A stretch of 64,000 bases of DNA from Geodermatophilus sp. DSM 44513 (GTDB lineage Bacteria > Actinomycetota > Actinomycetes > Mycobacteriales > Geodermatophilaceae), in assembly GCF_032460525.1 (NCBI RefSeq), contig NZ_CP135963.1, positions 186,001 to 250,000 on the forward strand. The letters run 5' to 3'. The notes beneath the pieces were generated by a model. The model searched no databases. It worked only from the letters and a program-made list of their open reading frames with translations, and was not told the origin of the DNA. Shown here one piece after another: positions 49,057 to 61,186 of this stretch (its first letter is position 1; each line of letters opens with the position of its first letter). Both the position numbers and the translations under genes were made by a program.

Positions 49057-49217
49057 GGCAGCACAGGCTGTCGGGCCCGGCCGGCACCACCGCCGGGGCG
49101 CTGCCTCCCACGCCCCTGGCCGACCCGACCGGTGGGGCGCACACTCCACCCACCACACGCGGGCGCCGCGTCCGGCGCCGGCCCCACCGACGACTCCGAC
49201 ACGGACGACGAGGTCCC

Positions 49218-50770
<1,553 letters not shown>

Positions 50771-50774
<4 letters not shown>

Positions 50775-52036
50775 CCAGGACCGTGCCCCCGTCGTCGGAG
50801 CCGGAGGCCCAGACGGCGACCGCCCCCAAGGACGTCGCACCCGCCGCCGCGCTGCACACCGGCACCAGCGACGTCCGCACGCTGCTGACCAGCAACCTGC
50901 GCACCAGCGGCATCTACATCGCCTTCGTCGCCATCATCGCGCTGTTCACGGTGCTCACCGACGGGACGCTGCTGTCCCCGAACAACGTCACGAACATCGT
51001 CCTGCAGTACAGCTACATCCTGATCCTGGCCATCGGCATGGTCATCGTGATCATCGCCGGGCACATCGACCTGTCCGTCGGGTCGGTCGTGGCGCTCACC
51101 GGGGCCGTCGCCGCGGTGCTGGTCATCCAGCAGGGCCAGCCGTGGTGGATCGGCGTGGTGGCCGCCCTGGCCACCGGCATCGTGATCGGCGCCTGGCACG
51201 GCTTCTGGGTCGCCTACGTCGGCATCCCGGCGTTCATCGTCACCCTCGCCGGCATGCTGCTGTTCCGCGGGCTGGCCCAGCAGGTGCTCGGCAACATCTC
51301 GCTCTCGCCGTTCCCGCAGGAGTACGGCCGGATCGCCAACGGCTTCCTCAACGGGCTGATCGGCGGCAACGGGTACGACGCCTTCACCCTGCTGATCGGC
51401 GCGATCGCCGTCGCCGGCTACGCGGTCAGCCAGTACCGCAGCCGCATCGCGCGCATCCGGTACTCCCAGCCGGTCGAGTCCTTCCCGTTCTTCGTCACCA
51501 AGATCGTCCTCGTCGCGGCGGTCGTCATGGCCTTCGCCTGGCAGCTCGCGCACTCCCGCGGCCTGCCGATCGTGCTGATCATCCTGGCCGTGCTGATCCT
51601 CACCTACGGCGTCGTCACCAAGCGCAGCGTCTTCGGCCGGCAGGTCTACGCCATCGGCGGCAACCTGGCCGCGGCCACGCTGTCGGGGGTGAAGGTCCGG
51701 GCGGTCAACTTCTGGATCTTCGTCAACATGGGCTTCCTGGCCGCGATCGCCGGGATCGTCTTCTCCTCCCGGTCCAACGGTGCCCAGCCCAGCGCCGGGA
51801 ACATGTTCGAGCTCGACGCCATCGCCGCGGCGTTCATCGGCGGCGCGGCGGTCACCGGCGGTGTCGGCACGGTGGTCGGCGCCATGGTCGGTGGCCTGAT
51901 CATGGCCGTCATGAGCAACGGCATGCAGCTCATGGGCGTGGAGGGCCAGATCCAGTCGGTGATCAAGGGGCTGGTGCTGCTGCTGGCCGTCGCCTTCGAC
52001 GTCTACAACAAGCGGCGCGCCGGCGCGTCGCGCTGA
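50771..52036 (+). CDS. mmsB: Sugar ABC transporter permease (MmsB/GguB-like), 421 aa
   Basis: Branched-chain/ribose-type permease with about 10-11 TM helices. [55 protein letters not shown] (the conserved GHIDLSVGS), [28 protein letters not shown] and the late [24 protein letters not shown] are family signatures. Coupled to mmsA by ATGA. Followed by a strong hairpin, so the transporter operon ends here. Confidence 0.94.
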
Positions 52037-52043
52037 CGTCGCC

Positions 52044-52074
52044 GGCGGCCCCGCGGAGCACCCGCGGGGCCGCC
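52044..52074 (+). terminator. Terminator of the sugar transporter operon
   Basis: Perfect 13-bp stem GGCGGCCCCGCGG (52044-52056) and CCGCGGGGCCGCC (52062-52074), loop AGCAC, seven bases after the permease stop. Confidence 0.85.
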
Positions 52075-52133
52075 CGGCGGGTACCCGGTGAGAGGCGGCC
52101 ACGGGCCGGCTCCTCGACGCAGGAGGGGTGACG

Positions 52134-53180
52134 GTGGAGCCCGAGGGGGCCGGCCGAGCACTAGTCATGTCCGACGTCGCGGCCCGCGCCGGCGTCTCCC
52201 ACCAGACGGTCTCCCGGGTCGTCAACGGGCACCCCAACGTGGCCCCGCAGACCCGCGAGCGCGTCGAGCAGGCCATCCGCGAGCTCGGCTACCGGCCCAA
52301 CACCGCCGCGCGGGCCCTGGTCACCGGGTCCACCCGGACCCTCGGGTTCGTCACGGTGACCATCAACCAGTACGGCCCGGCGCAGACCCTGGTCGGCCTG
52401 GAGCAGGCGGCGCGGGCGGCCGGGTACTCCCTCGCCGTCACCGTGCTGGACGAGGCCACGGCGGAGGCGATGCGCGAGGCCGTCGACCGCTTCGTGGCCC
52501 AGTCGGTGGACGCGGTGCTGGCGCTGGCCACCTACGACGACGCGGCGGAGGCGCTGCACCAGGTGCACGCCCCGCTGCCGCTGGTGACCGTGCAGAGTGG
52601 CGGGGCGGTGGAGGAGCCGGCGGTCGGTGTCGACCAGGTCGCCGGCGCGCGGCTGGTCACCCGGCACCTGCTCGACCTGGGCCACCGCACCGTCCACCAC
52701 GTCACCGGGCCGGCCGACTCCCAGGAGTCGCGGGATCGCATCCGCGGCTGGCAGGCGGAGCTGGCGTCGGCCGGCGCGCCCGTCCCGGCGTGCCTGCACG
52801 GCAACTGGACGCCGTCCTCGGGCCACCAGGCCGGCCTGCGGCTGGCCGAGCGGCGGCGCCGGGGGGAGGACATCACCGCGGTCTTCCTGGCCAACGACCA
52901 GATGGCCCTGGGCCTGCTCGCCGCCCTGCACGAGGAGGGGCTGGAGGTGCCGGGGGACGTCAGCGTGGCCGGCTTCGACGACCTCCCCGAGGCGCCGTAC
53001 CTGACCCCGCCGCTGACCACGGTCCGGCAGGACTTCGCCGAGCTCGGCCGTCGGGCGGTGCAGTTGGTGCTCGCCCGCCTCGAGGGGCGGGAGCTGTCCC
53101 TGGACCCGGTGCCGCCGGTGCTGCTGGTCCGCGCGAGCAGCGGTCCCGTGCCGGCCGGGAGGACGCACACCACGGTGTGA
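52134..53180 (+). CDS. LacI-family transcriptional regulator of the arabinose genes, 348 aa
   Basis: N-terminal LacI helix-turn-helix and hinge (MSDVAARAGVSHQTVSRVVNG, VAPQTRERVEQAIRELGYRPNTAARAL) and a sugar-binding periplasmic-protein-like core (LGFVTVTINQYGPAQTLVGLEQAA, DAVLALATYDD, VFLANDQMALGLLAAL, VSVAGFDDLPEAPYLTPPLTTVRQDF). It lies between the transporter and araBDA, and LacI-type palindromes precede both; it probably represses them until arabinose or a metabolite binds. Start at the GTG seven bases after AGGAGG; GTG 52128 is too close to that site. Confidence 0.92.
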   Translation: MEPEGAGRALVMSDVAARAGVSHQTVSRVVNGHPNVAPQTRERVEQAIRELGYRPNTAARALVTGSTRTLGFVTVTINQYGPAQTLVGLEQAARAAGYSLAVTVLDEATAEAMREAVDRFVAQSVDAVLALATYDDAAEALHQVHAPLPLVTVQSGGAVEEPAVGVDQVAGARLVTRHLLDLGHRTVHHVTGPADSQESRDRIRGWQAELASAGAPVPACLHGNWTPSSGHQAGLRLAERRRRGEDITAVFLANDQMALGLLAALHEEGLEVPGDVSVAGFDDLPEAPYLTPPLTTVRQDFAELGRRAVQLVLARLEGRELSLDPVPPVLLVRASSGPVPAGRTHTTV

Positions 53181-53191
53181 CGCCGGTCCTT

Positions 53192-53205
53192 GTTAGCGCT
53201 AACAT
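53192..53205. promoter_or_regulatory. LacI-family operator upstream of araBDA
   Basis: Perfect 14-base palindrome TGTTAGCGCTAACA, 40 bases before the kinase start and 11 bases after the regulator stop. It matches 13 of 14 bases of the site at 47784-47797, so one regulator probably binds both. Confidence 0.85.
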
Positions 53206-53244
53206 CGCCGGGCCCAGCACCCGACGACGAGAGGGTCGGACCAG

Positions 53245-54861
53245 ATGACGACGGACGCCGGGGAGGCGGTCACCGGGGGTCGTACCGCCCTGGGGATCGA
53301 GCTGGGGTCGACCCGCATCAAGGCGGTGCTCGTCGGCCCGGACCACGCCCCGCTCGCCGTCGGCAGCTCCGACTGGCAGAACCAGTTCGTCGAGCGGCGG
53401 TGGACGTACCCGCTGGAGGCCGTCTGGGCCGGGGTGCAGCAGGCCGTCGCCGCCCTGGCCGAGGACGTGCGGCGACGCCACGGGGCCGACCTCGCGGGGG
53501 TCGGCGCGCTCGGCGTGTCGGCGATGATGCACGGCTACCTGGCGTTCGACGCCGACGGTGGGCTGCTCACGCCCTTCCGCACCTGGCGCAACACCGACAC
53601 GGGCCGGGCGGTGGAGCGGCTCAGCGCCGAGTTCGGCGTCAACATCCCGCACCGGTGGAGCGTCGCGCACCTCTACCAGGCGATCCTGGACGGCGAGGAG
53701 CACGTCGCCCGGCTCCACTCCCTGACCACGCTGGCCGGCTATGTGCACCGGCAGCTCACCGGCGAGTCCGTGCTGGGTGTCGGCGACGCCAGCGGGGTGT
53801 TCCCCATCCGGGACGGCGGTTACCACCCCACCCTGCTGGAGCGGTTCGACCGGCTGGCCGCGGAGGCCGGGGTCGAGCTGACGCTGGCCGACCTGCTGCC
53901 CCGGATCGCCTCCGCCGGCCAGCCGGCCGGCGAGCTCACCGAGGCCGGCGCGGTGCTGCTCGACCCGGCCGGGCGGCTGCGCCCCGGCACCCCGCTGTGC
54001 CCACCCGAGGGGGACGCGGGCACCGGGATGGTCGCGACCAACTCCGTCGCCCCGCGCACCGGCAACGTCTCCGCCGGGACGAGCGTCTTCGCCATGGTCG
54101 TGCTCGAGCGCGAGCTGTCCCGCGCGCACCGCGAGCTCGACCTCGTGACCACACCGGCCGGCGACCCGGTGGCCATGGTGCACTGCAACAACGGGGCCAG
54201 TGAGCTGGACGCCTGGGCCGGGCTGTTCACCGAGTTCGCGCGGGCGCTGGGGTCCCCGGCCACCCCGTCGGAGGTCTTCGAGACGCTGTTCGCCGCTGCC
54301 CTGGACGGCGCGAGCGACTGCGGCGGGATGCTGGCCTACAACTACCTCTCCGGGGAGCCGATCACCGAGCTGGAGGAGGGGCGGCCGCTGTTCGTGCGGT
54401 CCCCGGACAGCCGGCTCGACCTCGCCACCTTCGTGCGGACGCAGCTGTTCTCCTCCCTCGCCACGCTGCGGATCGGCGTGGACGTCCTGCGGGCCGAGGG
54501 CGTGCCGATCGACCGGGTGTTCGCGCACGGCGGCCTGTTCCGGACCGAGGGGGTGGCCCAGCGCTTCCTGGCCGCCGCGATCGACACCCCGGTGTCGGTC
54601 GGGGACGTCGCCGCCGAGGGTGGCGCCTGGGGCATGGCCGTCCTGGCCGCCTTCGCCACCCGGCGCGCACCGGGACAGCCCCTGGCCGACTACCTGGACA
54701 CCACGGTCTTCGCCGGCGCCGGCGTGCGGACCGCCGAGCCCGACCCGGCCGACGTCGCCGGCTTCGACGCGTTCCTGCAGCGCTACGTCGCCGGGCTCCC
54801 GGTCGAGCGGGCCGCCGTGGCGCACCTGGCACCAGCCGTCCCGACCGAGGAGCCGCGATGA
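53245..54861 (+). CDS. araB: FGGY-family kinase, probable L-ribulokinase, 538 aa
   Basis: Sugar kinase of the hexokinase/actin fold. ATP/phosphate motif ALGIELGSTRIKAVLVG, GVSAMMHGYLAFD, TWRNTDTGRA, and VFAHGGLFRTEGVAQRFLAAAIDTPVSV in the second FGGY domain. It belongs to the FGGY branch often labelled xylulokinase-like; here the direct coupling to araD (ATGA overlap) and araA makes L-ribulose the likely substrate. The DCGGMLAYNYLSGEPITELEEGRPLF segment is typical of this branch. First gene of araB-araD-araA, behind a LacI-type operator. Confidence 0.88.
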   Translation: MTTDAGEAVTGGRTALGIELGSTRIKAVLVGPDHAPLAVGSSDWQNQFVERRWTYPLEAVWAGVQQAVAALAEDVRRRHGADLAGVGALGVSAMMHGYLAFDADGGLLTPFRTWRNTDTGRAVERLSAEFGVNIPHRWSVAHLYQAILDGEEHVARLHSLTTLAGYVHRQLTGESVLGVGDASGVFPIRDGGYHPTLLERFDRLAAEAGVELTLADLLPRIASAGQPAGELTEAGAVLLDPAGRLRPGTPLCPPEGDAGTGMVATNSVAPRTGNVSAGTSVFAMVVLERELSRAHRELDLVTTPAGDPVAMVHCNNGASELDAWAGLFTEFARALGSPATPSEVFETLFAAALDGASDCGGMLAYNYLSGEPITELEEGRPLFVRSPDSRLDLATFVRTQLFSSLATLRIGVDVLRAEGVPIDRVFAHGGLFRTEGVAQRFLAAAIDTPVSVGDVAAEGGAWGMAVLAAFATRRAPGQPLADYLDTTVFAGAGVRTAEPDPADVAGFDAFLQRYVAGLPVERAAVAHLAPAVPTEEPR

Positions 54862-55538
54862 CCACCACCGAGCCGCGCACCGAGCGGGGCACCCACCGGG
54901 CGCAGCGCGAGCACGTCGCCGCCCTGCACGCCGAGCTCACCCGGGGCGGCCTGGTCACCTGGACCGCCGGCAACGTCTCCGAGCGGGTGCCCGGCGAGGA
55001 CCTGTTCGTCATCAAGGGCAGCGGCGTCCGCTACGACGAGCTCACCTGGGAGGGCATCACCGTCTGCGACCTCGACGGCACCGCCGTCGACGGGGTGAAG
55101 CGGCCCTCCAGCGACACCGACGCGCACGCCTACGTCTACCGGCACCTGCCCGAGGTGAACGGCCAGGTGCACACGCACAGCCCCTACGCCACCGCCTGGG
55201 CGGCGCGGGCCGAGCCGGTCCCGTGCGTGCTCACCGCGATGGCCGACGAGTTCGGCGGCCCCATCCCGGTCGGCCCGTTCGCCCTCATCGGTGACGACTC
55301 CATCGGTCGCGGCATCGTGGCCACGCTGCGCGGTAGCCGCTCGCCGGCGGTGCTCATGCAGAACCACGGCGTCTTCACCATCGGCCCGTCGGCGACGGCG
55401 GCGGTCAAGGCCGCGGTGATGACCGAGGACGTCGCCCGCACCGTGCACCTGTCCCGCCAGCTCGGCGAGCCGCTGCCCATCGCGCAGGCCGATGTCGACT
55501 CCCTCTACGCCCGCTACCAGAACGTCTACGGACAGTGA
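54858..55538 (+). CDS. araD: L-ribulose-5-phosphate 4-epimerase, 226 aa
   Basis: Class II aldolase-fold zinc enzyme converting L-ribulose 5-phosphate to D-xylulose 5-phosphate. Motifs: [29 protein letters not shown] (phosphate loop), [34 protein letters not shown] with the two zinc His, [18 protein letters not shown] and QNHGVFTIG with a third His. Standard length. Overlaps araB by 4 bases and araA begins 11 bases after its stop. Confidence 0.95.
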   Translation: MTTTEPRTERGTHRAQREHVAALHAELTRGGLVTWTAGNVSERVPGEDLFVIKGSGVRYDELTWEGITVCDLDGTAVDGVKRPSSDTDAHAYVYRHLPEVNGQVHTHSPYATAWAARAEPVPCVLTAMADEFGGPIPVGPFALIGDDSIGRGIVATLRGSRSPAVLMQNHGVFTIGPSATAAVKAAVMTEDVARTVHLSRQLGEPLPIAQADVDSLYARYQNVYGQ

Positions 55539-55549
55539 GGACCGCGACG

Positions 55550-57058
55550 ATGCGCACGGACCCGTTCGCCGGGCAGGAGGTGTGGTTCCTGACCGGCAGC
55601 CAGGGGCTGTACGGCGAGGAGACCCTCCGGCAGGTCGCCGAGCAGTCGCAGCGGGTCGCCGCGGCCCTCGACGGGGCCGCCGAGGTGCCGCTGCGGGTGG
55701 TGTGGAAGCCGGTGCTCACCGACGCCGCCGCCATCCGCCGGGCGATCGGGGAGGCCAACGAGGACCCGGCCTGCGCCGGCGTCGTCACCTGGATGCACAC
55801 CTTCTCCCCGGCGAAGATGTGGATCGCCGGCCTCGGCGCGCTGCAGCTGCCGCTGCTGCACCTGCACACCCAGGCCGACGCCGCCCTGCCGTGGGCGAGC
55901 ATCGACATGGACTTCATGAACCTGAACCAGGCCGCCCACGGCGACCGCGAGTACGGCTTCCTGCTCACCCGGCTGCGCGTGCCGCGGACGACGGTCGCCG
56001 GCCACGTGTCCGACCCGCGGGTCCGTTCCCGGGTCGGGTCCTGGGCCCGCGCGGCGGTGGCGGCGGGCGCGGCGCGGTCGATGCGGCTGGCCCGCTTCGG
56101 CGACAACATGCGCGAGGTCGCGGTGACCGAGGGCGACAAGGTGGAGGCCGAGATCCGCTTCGGGGTGTCGGTGAACACCTGGGGCGTCAACGACCTGGTC
56201 GCCGCGGTCGACGCGGTGGGGGAGGAGGCCGTCGACGTCCTCGTCGAGGAGTACGGCGACCTCTACGACTGGGCCGACGACTGCCGGCCGGGCGCCCCGC
56301 GGCACGAGGCGGTGCGCTACCAGGCGCGCGTCGAGGCCGCGCTGCGGACCTTCCTGGAGGACCTCGGCGCCACCGCGTTCACCACGAACTTCGAGGACCT
56401 CGGCGGGCTGCGCCAGCTGCCGGGCCTCGCCGTCCAGCGGCTGATGGCCGACGGCTACGGCTTCGGCGGCGAGGGCGACTGGAAGACCGCGGCGCTGCTG
56501 CGGGTGTTGAAGGTGGCCGCGGCCGGGCTGCCCGGCGGCACCTCGTTCATGGAGGACTACACCTACGACCTCACCGGCACCCCGCGGATCCTGGGCGCGC
56601 ACATGCTGGAGGTCTGCCCGACCGTCGCCGGCGACCGGCCGCGGGTCGAGGTGCACCCGCTGTCGATCGGCGGCCGCGAGGACCCGGCCCGGCTGGTGTT
56701 CACCGCGGCGCCGGGCGAGGGCGTCGTCGTCGGCTGGTGCGACCTGGGCGACCGGTTCCGCTGGGTGGCGAACGAGGTGGACGTGGTGGCCCCCGACGAG
56801 CCGCTGCCGAACCTGCCGGTGGCCCGCGCGGTGTGGCAGCCGCGGCCGGACTTCGCGACGGCGACCGAGGGCTGGCTGACCGCCGGCGGCCCGCACCACA
56901 CGGTGCTGTCCACCGCGATCGGCGCCGACGAGCTCACCGACCTGGCCGAGGTGTTCTCGACCGAGCTGGTGCTCATCGACGGCGCCACCACCCGCCGCTC
57001 GCTGGCCCAGGAGCTGCGCTGGAGCGCCGCCTACCACCGCCTCGCCCAGCGCCTCTGA
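55550..57058 (+). CDS. araA: L-arabinose isomerase, 502 aa
   Basis: Interconverts L-arabinose and L-ribulose. The N-terminal [24 protein letters not shown] is diagnostic. The manganese ligands known in the E. coli enzyme are all present: Glu in GGEGDWKT, Glu in SFMEDYTYD, His in [10 protein letters not shown] and His in GGPHHTVLS. Length matches the family. ATG preferred (GAGGA at 8 bases); an in-frame GTG at 55535 overlaps the araD stop. Last gene of the operon, six bases from the convergent arcA stop. Confidence 0.97.
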   Translation: MRTDPFAGQEVWFLTGSQGLYGEETLRQVAEQSQRVAAALDGAAEVPLRVVWKPVLTDAAAIRRAIGEANEDPACAGVVTWMHTFSPAKMWIAGLGALQLPLLHLHTQADAALPWASIDMDFMNLNQAAHGDREYGFLLTRLRVPRTTVAGHVSDPRVRSRVGSWARAAVAAGAARSMRLARFGDNMREVAVTEGDKVEAEIRFGVSVNTWGVNDLVAAVDAVGEEAVDVLVEEYGDLYDWADDCRPGAPRHEAVRYQARVEAALRTFLEDLGATAFTTNFEDLGGLRQLPGLAVQRLMADGYGFGGEGDWKTAALLRVLKVAAAGLPGGTSFMEDYTYDLTGTPRILGAHMLEVCPTVAGDRPRVEVHPLSIGGREDPARLVFTAAPGEGVVVGWCDLGDRFRWVANEVDVVAPDEPLPNLPVARAVWQPRPDFATATEGWLTAGGPHHTVLSTAIGADELTDLAEVFSTELVLIDGATTRRSLAQELRWSAAYHRLAQRL

Positions 57059-57064
57059 CCGCCT

Positions 57065-58315
57065 TCATCGCGATGATGGCGCCTGGAGGGGGGCGCGGGA
57101 GATCGGGCAGGACATGCACCGCGGTCCGCCGCGGCCGCTGCCCAGCTCGGAGCCGGCGATGCGCACCACCTCGATGCCGGCGGCCTCCAGCGCGGCGTTG
57201 GTGACGGTGTTGCGCTCGTAGGCCACCGCCAGCCGCGGCGCCAGCGCGAGGGTGTTGTTGCCGTCGTCCCACTGCTCGCGCTCGGCGGTGACCGGGTCCA
57301 GGCCGGTGTCGATCACCCGCAGCCGGTCGATCCCCATCGCCGCGGCCGCGGCCGTCACGAACGGGGCGGGCCCGCGGACGACCAGGTCGGTGGTGTCCTC
57401 GTCGTCCGGCAGCTCGTCGGCGGTGACCGTCCAGGCCACCAGCGAGTCGGCCACCGCCGGGTACATGACCATCGCGTCGACGTCCACCATCGTGGCGATG
57501 GTGTCCAGGTGCATGGTCGCCCGCTGCTGGGCGATCGGGACGACGAGCACCGTGTGCGCCAGACCGCGGGCGAACACCCGCCGGGCCAGCCGCTCCGCGC
57601 CGCCGGGCGTCGTCCGCTCGCCCACCCCGACGGCCACCACGCCCGGCGCCAGCAGCAGCACGTCGCCACCCTCCAGGTGCTCCAGGGAGGCGTCGTAGAG
57701 CTGCTCGGCGCCGGCGAAGCGCGGGTGGTGGGCGTAGACGGCCGCGGTGATGGTGCTCTCCCGGTGCCGCGCGGGCATCGCCAGCGACGTCACCGCCACC
57801 TCCTCGCCCACCCACACCGACGAGTCGCGGGTGAACAGCAGGTTGGGCAGCGGGCGGACGACGAAGTCCGTGCGGTCCATCAGCTCCCAGGACAGCCCGC
57901 GGGCGCCGGGCAGCTCGTCGTGCGCGACCCCGCCGACCAGCGCGCGGGCGAGGTCGGCCGGGGCGAGGTCGGCCAGGTGCGCGGCGGCGGTGCGCCGCAG
58001 GGTGGCGCCCAGCCGGGGGTCGTCGACCGCGGCGACGACCAGCTCGGCCCGGGCGGCGGGGGAGTCGAGCACCTCGGCGAGCAGCCGGTCCAGGTGGAGC
58101 ACCTCGATCCCGCGCGCGGTCAGCTCGGCGGCGAACGCGTCGTGCTCCTCCTGCGCCCGGCGCACCCAGGGCACGCCGTCGAAGAGCAGCTGGTCGTTGT
58201 TGCGCGGGGTGAGCCGGCGCAGCTCGGCGCCGGGGCGGTGCAGCAGCACGGTCCGCAGCGGGCCGACCTCGCTGGTCGCGCCCAGGACGGCGGGCTCGGC
58301 GGTGGGGGCGCTCAT
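57065..58315 (-). CDS. arcA: Arginine deiminase, 416 aa
   Basis: Hydrolyses arginine to citrulline and ammonia. N-terminal [79 protein letters not shown], and the C-terminal [12 protein letters not shown] with catalytic Cys400 are all conserved. No carbamate kinase, ornithine carbamoyltransferase or antiporter gene is next to it, so if the ADI pathway is complete the rest lies elsewhere. ATG start. Divergent from the SDR gene. Confidence 0.95.
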   Translation of the reverse strand: MSAPTAEPAVLGATSEVGPLRTVLLHRPGAELRRLTPRNNDQLLFDGVPWVRRAQEEHDAFAAELTARGIEVLHLDRLLAEVLDSPAARAELVVAAVDDPRLGATLRRTAAAHLADLAPADLARALVGGVAHDELPGARGLSWELMDRTDFVVRPLPNLLFTRDSSVWVGEEVAVTSLAMPARHRESTITAAVYAHHPRFAGAEQLYDASLEHLEGGDVLLLAPGVVAVGVGERTTPGGAERLARRVFARGLAHTVLVVPIAQQRATMHLDTIATMVDVDAMVMYPAVADSLVAWTVTADELPDDEDTTDLVVRGPAPFVTAAAAAMGIDRLRVIDTGLDPVTAEREQWDDGNNTLALAPRLAVAYERNTVTNAALEAAGIEVVRIAGSELGSGRGGPRCMSCPISRAPLQAPSSR

Positions 58316-58365
58316 GGGGGCGAGGCTGGCACAGGTGGGTCCCGGGCCGCGGCTAGGGTGCCCGC

Positions 58366-59133
58366 GTGGACCTGTTCGACCTGACCGGGAAGGTCGCCCT
58401 GGTCACCGGGGGCACCCGCGGCATCGGCCTGATGATGGCCCGCGGCCTGCTGCAGGCCGGGGCCGCGGTGTACGTCAGCTCCCGCAAGCCCGACGCCGGG
58501 GAGGCCGCCGTCGCGGAGCTGTCGCCGTACGGCCGGGTCGCGTCGCTCCCCGCGGACGTCTCCTCGGAGGAGGAGTGCCTGCGGCTGGCCGCGGAGCTGG
58601 GCGGCCGCGAGGAGCGGCTGCACGTGCTGGTCAACAACGCCGGGGCCACCTGGGGCGCGCCGTTCACCGAGTTCCCCGCCGCGGCCTGGGACAAGGTGCT
58701 CGACCTCAACCTCAAGGCGCCGTTCTTCCTCACCCGGGCCTGCCTGCCGCTGCTGGAGGCCGCCGGCACCGACGACGACCCGGCGCGCGTCATCAACGTC
58801 GGCAGCATCGACGGGCTGCACGCGCCGTCCCTGCCCACGTTCTCCTACTCGGCCAGCAAGGCCGGCGTACACCACCTGACCCGCGTGCTGGCCAAGGAGC
58901 TCGGCCCGCGGCACGTCACCGTCAACGCCGTCGCCCCGGGGCCGTTCGAGTCCAGGATGATGGCCGCCACGCTGGCCGCCCGCGGCGCGGAGATCGCCGC
59001 GTCGTCGCCGCTGGGGCGCATCGGCCGACCCGACGACATGGCCGGCGTCGCGGTCTACCTGGCCAGCCGCGCCGGTGCCTACGTCACCGGCGCGGTCATC
59101 CCCGTCGACGGCGGCCGCGCCACCACGCTCTGA
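58366..59133 (+). CDS. SDR family oxidoreductase, 255 aa
   Basis: Classical short-chain dehydrogenase. Cofactor motif [10 protein letters not shown] (14-21), [10 protein letters not shown], catalytic Ser in NVGSIDGL and the YSASKAG Tyr/Lys pair, then [14 protein letters not shown] and [24 protein letters not shown] after the second strand suggests NADP(H). Closest in feel to fabG/gluconate-dehydrogenase-like enzymes; substrate unknown. GTG start 50 bases from the divergent arcA start. Confidence 0.92.
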   Translation: MDLFDLTGKVALVTGGTRGIGLMMARGLLQAGAAVYVSSRKPDAGEAAVAELSPYGRVASLPADVSSEEECLRLAAELGGREERLHVLVNNAGATWGAPFTEFPAAAWDKVLDLNLKAPFFLTRACLPLLEAAGTDDDPARVINVGSIDGLHAPSLPTFSYSASKAGVHHLTRVLAKELGPRHVTVNAVAPGPFESRMMAATLAARGAEIAASSPLGRIGRPDDMAGVAVYLASRAGAYVTGAVIPVDGGRATTL

Positions 59134-59186
59134 GTATCGGCCCTTCTCACCCCATGGGACGGGCGTTCCCACGACGTGGGAGTGCG

Positions 59187-59996
59187 GTGCAGGCTGCCAC
59201 CGTGGACACCTACACGCACGGGCACGCGGAGCCGGTCCTGCAGTCCCACCGGTGGCGGACGGCGGAGAACTCCGCGGCGTACCTGCTCCCGCACCTGCGA
59301 CCCGGTCTGGACCTGCTGGACGTCGGGTGCGGGCCCGGCACGATCACCGTCGACCTGGCCGAGCGCGTGGCGCCCGGCTACGTGCGCGCGGTCGACACCT
59401 CGCCGGAACCGCTCGGCGAGGCCCGGGCACTGGCCGCCGCGCGGGGCGTGCCGGTCGAGTTCGCCGTCGGTGACGCCTACGCCCTGGACGCGGCGGACGA
59501 CGCGTTCGACGTGGTCCACGCCCACCAGGTGCTGCAGCACCTCACCGACCCGGTGGCGGCGCTGCGGGAGATGGCCCGCGTGTGCCGGCCCGGCGGGCTG
59601 CTCGCCGTCCGGGACGTCGACTACGCGACGGTCACCTGGTTCCCCGCCGACGCCGGCCTGGACCGCTGGCTGGACCTCTACCACCGGGTGGCCCGGCACA
59701 ACGGCGCCGAACCCGACGCCGGACGACGGCTGCTGGCCTGGGCGCACGCGGCCGGGCTGCGTGCCGTCACCGCCTCCGCCGGCGCCTGGTGCTACGCCTC
59801 GCCGGCCGAACGGGACTGGTGGGGGAGGTCCTGGGCCGGCCGGGCGACGGCGTCGGCCTTCGCCGAGCAGGCGCTCGCCGCCGAGCTGGCCACGCCCGTC
59901 GAGCTGCAGGAGGTCGCGGCGGCCTGGCGGCGCTGGGCGGCCTCCGACGACGGCTGGCTCGGGATGCTGCACGGTGAGCTGCTCGTCCGCTGCTGA
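59187..59996 (+). CDS. Class I SAM-dependent methyltransferase, 269 aa
   Basis: Rossmann-fold methyltransferase of the UbiE/Methyltransf_11 type: DTYTHGHAEPVLQSHRWRTAENSAAYLLPHL, motif I LLDVGCGPGTITVDLAE, acidic motif AVDTSPEPL, VVHAHQVLQHLTDPVAALREMARVCRPGGLLAVRDVDY. Substrate unknown. GTG 59187 has GGGAG at 5 bases; ATG 59154 and GTG 59202 are alternatives. Follows the SDR by 53 bases. Confidence 0.9.
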   Translation: MQAATVDTYTHGHAEPVLQSHRWRTAENSAAYLLPHLRPGLDLLDVGCGPGTITVDLAERVAPGYVRAVDTSPEPLGEARALAAARGVPVEFAVGDAYALDAADDAFDVVHAHQVLQHLTDPVAALREMARVCRPGGLLAVRDVDYATVTWFPADAGLDRWLDLYHRVARHNGAEPDAGRRLLAWAHAAGLRAVTASAGAWCYASPAERDWWGRSWAGRATASAFAEQALAAELATPVELQEVAAAWRRWAASDDGWLGMLHGELLVRC

Positions 59997-60019
59997 CCCG
60001 CTGCAGGAGCCGTGGGCGG

Positions 60020-61096
60020 TCACGCGCGCAGGGGCTGCCGGCGGTGGGCGCCGAGGGCGGTGAGCCCCCGGCGCACGCCGACGGCCACCGCGCCCAGCGC
60101 GAGGAAACCGTCCTCGTCCGCCGGCCGGGTGGTGCGCAGCAGGCCGACCAGCCGGTCCAGCGCCGCCTCCGCGTCGGCGATCCGCTCGTCGCGGCGGTCC
60201 GGCACCGTCCCGTCGGTGCTGTGGTGCGGGGTGCGCACGACGCCGGCCAGCCCGTCCAGCGCGTCGGCGAGCACCCAGCCGGTACCGGCCTCGACCCGGT
60301 CGACCCCGCGCCGGTGCGGCTGGAACTCCACGACCAGCGAGGTGAGGTCGTCGACGAGGACGGCGACCCGGTCCACCGCGCGGGACTCCTCCCGGATGCC
60401 GGCGGCCCGGCCCTGCCAGCGGCGGGCGCGCGGGTTGGCCCGGCGGGCCCGCTCGACGGCGGCCTCGGCGGCGCGCACCCGCTCCAGCGCGCCGTCCAGC
60501 GCCCGCGACCGGCCGGCCCACTCGTCGGGCTCGGGCACCCGGCCGTCGCGCAGCGTCGCGGCGATCCCCTCGAGGTGCGCGGCGAGCAGCGAGCGGGCGG
60601 CGGCGATGGCCTCGACGGCGCGGGTGAGCTGCATCGGCGGGAACAGCACCGTGGTGACCAGCACGCCGATCACCGCGCCGAGCAGGGTCAGGCCGGCGTA
60701 GCGCAGCACGTAGGCCCCGGGGTCGTCCAGGCCGACGGTGATCATCAGGACGGCGGCGAAGCTGACCCAGCTCGCCTGCTCGCGCCACAGCCGCCCCTGC
60801 TCGACGGCGATGGCCACCGCGACGATCAGCGCGATGGTCAGCGCGTTCGGCACCGCCCGGGTGAGCTCGTAGAGCGCCACGGCGAGCGCGAAGCCGGTGA
60901 GGATGGCCAGCACGCTGCGCCACGCGGCGCTCACCGAGTCCGCGATCGTGGGGTGCACCGCGATCACCGCGCCCAGCGGCGCGTAGTAGGCGTACTCGCT
61001 GAACCACGGCGGCAGCAGGACGGCGACCTGCCAGGCCACCCCGGCCGCCAGCGCCGCCCGGACCCCGCGCTGCACGGACGGACGGTGCAGCTGCAC
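60020..61096 (-). CDS. FUSC-family (aromatic acid exporter-like) membrane protein, 358 aa
   Basis: Six TM helices in the first about 165 residues (VRAALAAGVAWQVAVLLP, YAPLGAVIAVHPTIADSVSA, VLAILTGFALAVALYEL, ALTIALIVAVAIAVEQ, SWVSFAAVLMITVGL, VLRYAGLTLLGAVIGVLVTTVL) and a cytosolic helical half. FUSC proteins resemble fusaric acid or p-hydroxybenzoate exporters; substrate unknown. Start uncertain: GTG 61096 has GGGAG at 8 bases, GTG 61111 does not. Divergent from glcD. Confidence 0.82.
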   Translation of the reverse strand: MQLHRPSVQRGVRAALAAGVAWQVAVLLPPWFSEYAYYAPLGAVIAVHPTIADSVSAAWRSVLAILTGFALAVALYELTRAVPNALTIALIVAVAIAVEQGRLWREQASWVSFAAVLMITVGLDDPGAYVLRYAGLTLLGAVIGVLVTTVLFPPMQLTRAVEAIAAARSLLAAHLEGIAATLRDGRVPEPDEWAGRSRALDGALERVRAAEAAVERARRANPRARRWQGRAAGIREESRAVDRVAVLVDDLTSLVVEFQPHRRGVDRVEAGTGWVLADALDGLAGVVRTPHHSTDGTVPDRRDERIADAEAALDRLVGLLRTTRPADEDGFLALGAVAVGVRRGLTALGAHRRQPLRA

Positions 61097-61186
61097 CCAC
61101 AGCGCTCCCACGACAGCCAGGATGACCCGAACGCCCGCACGACCCGTCCCCGGCCGGGTGCGGCGCAGGTCACTACGCTGGTCGTC

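Noticed and set aside
55550..57058. His to Asp change at EDYTYD in AraA as loss of a metal ligand
   Set aside because: That His is not one of the four metal ligands; Glu, Glu, His and His of GGEGDW, FMED, GAHM and GPHHT are all present.
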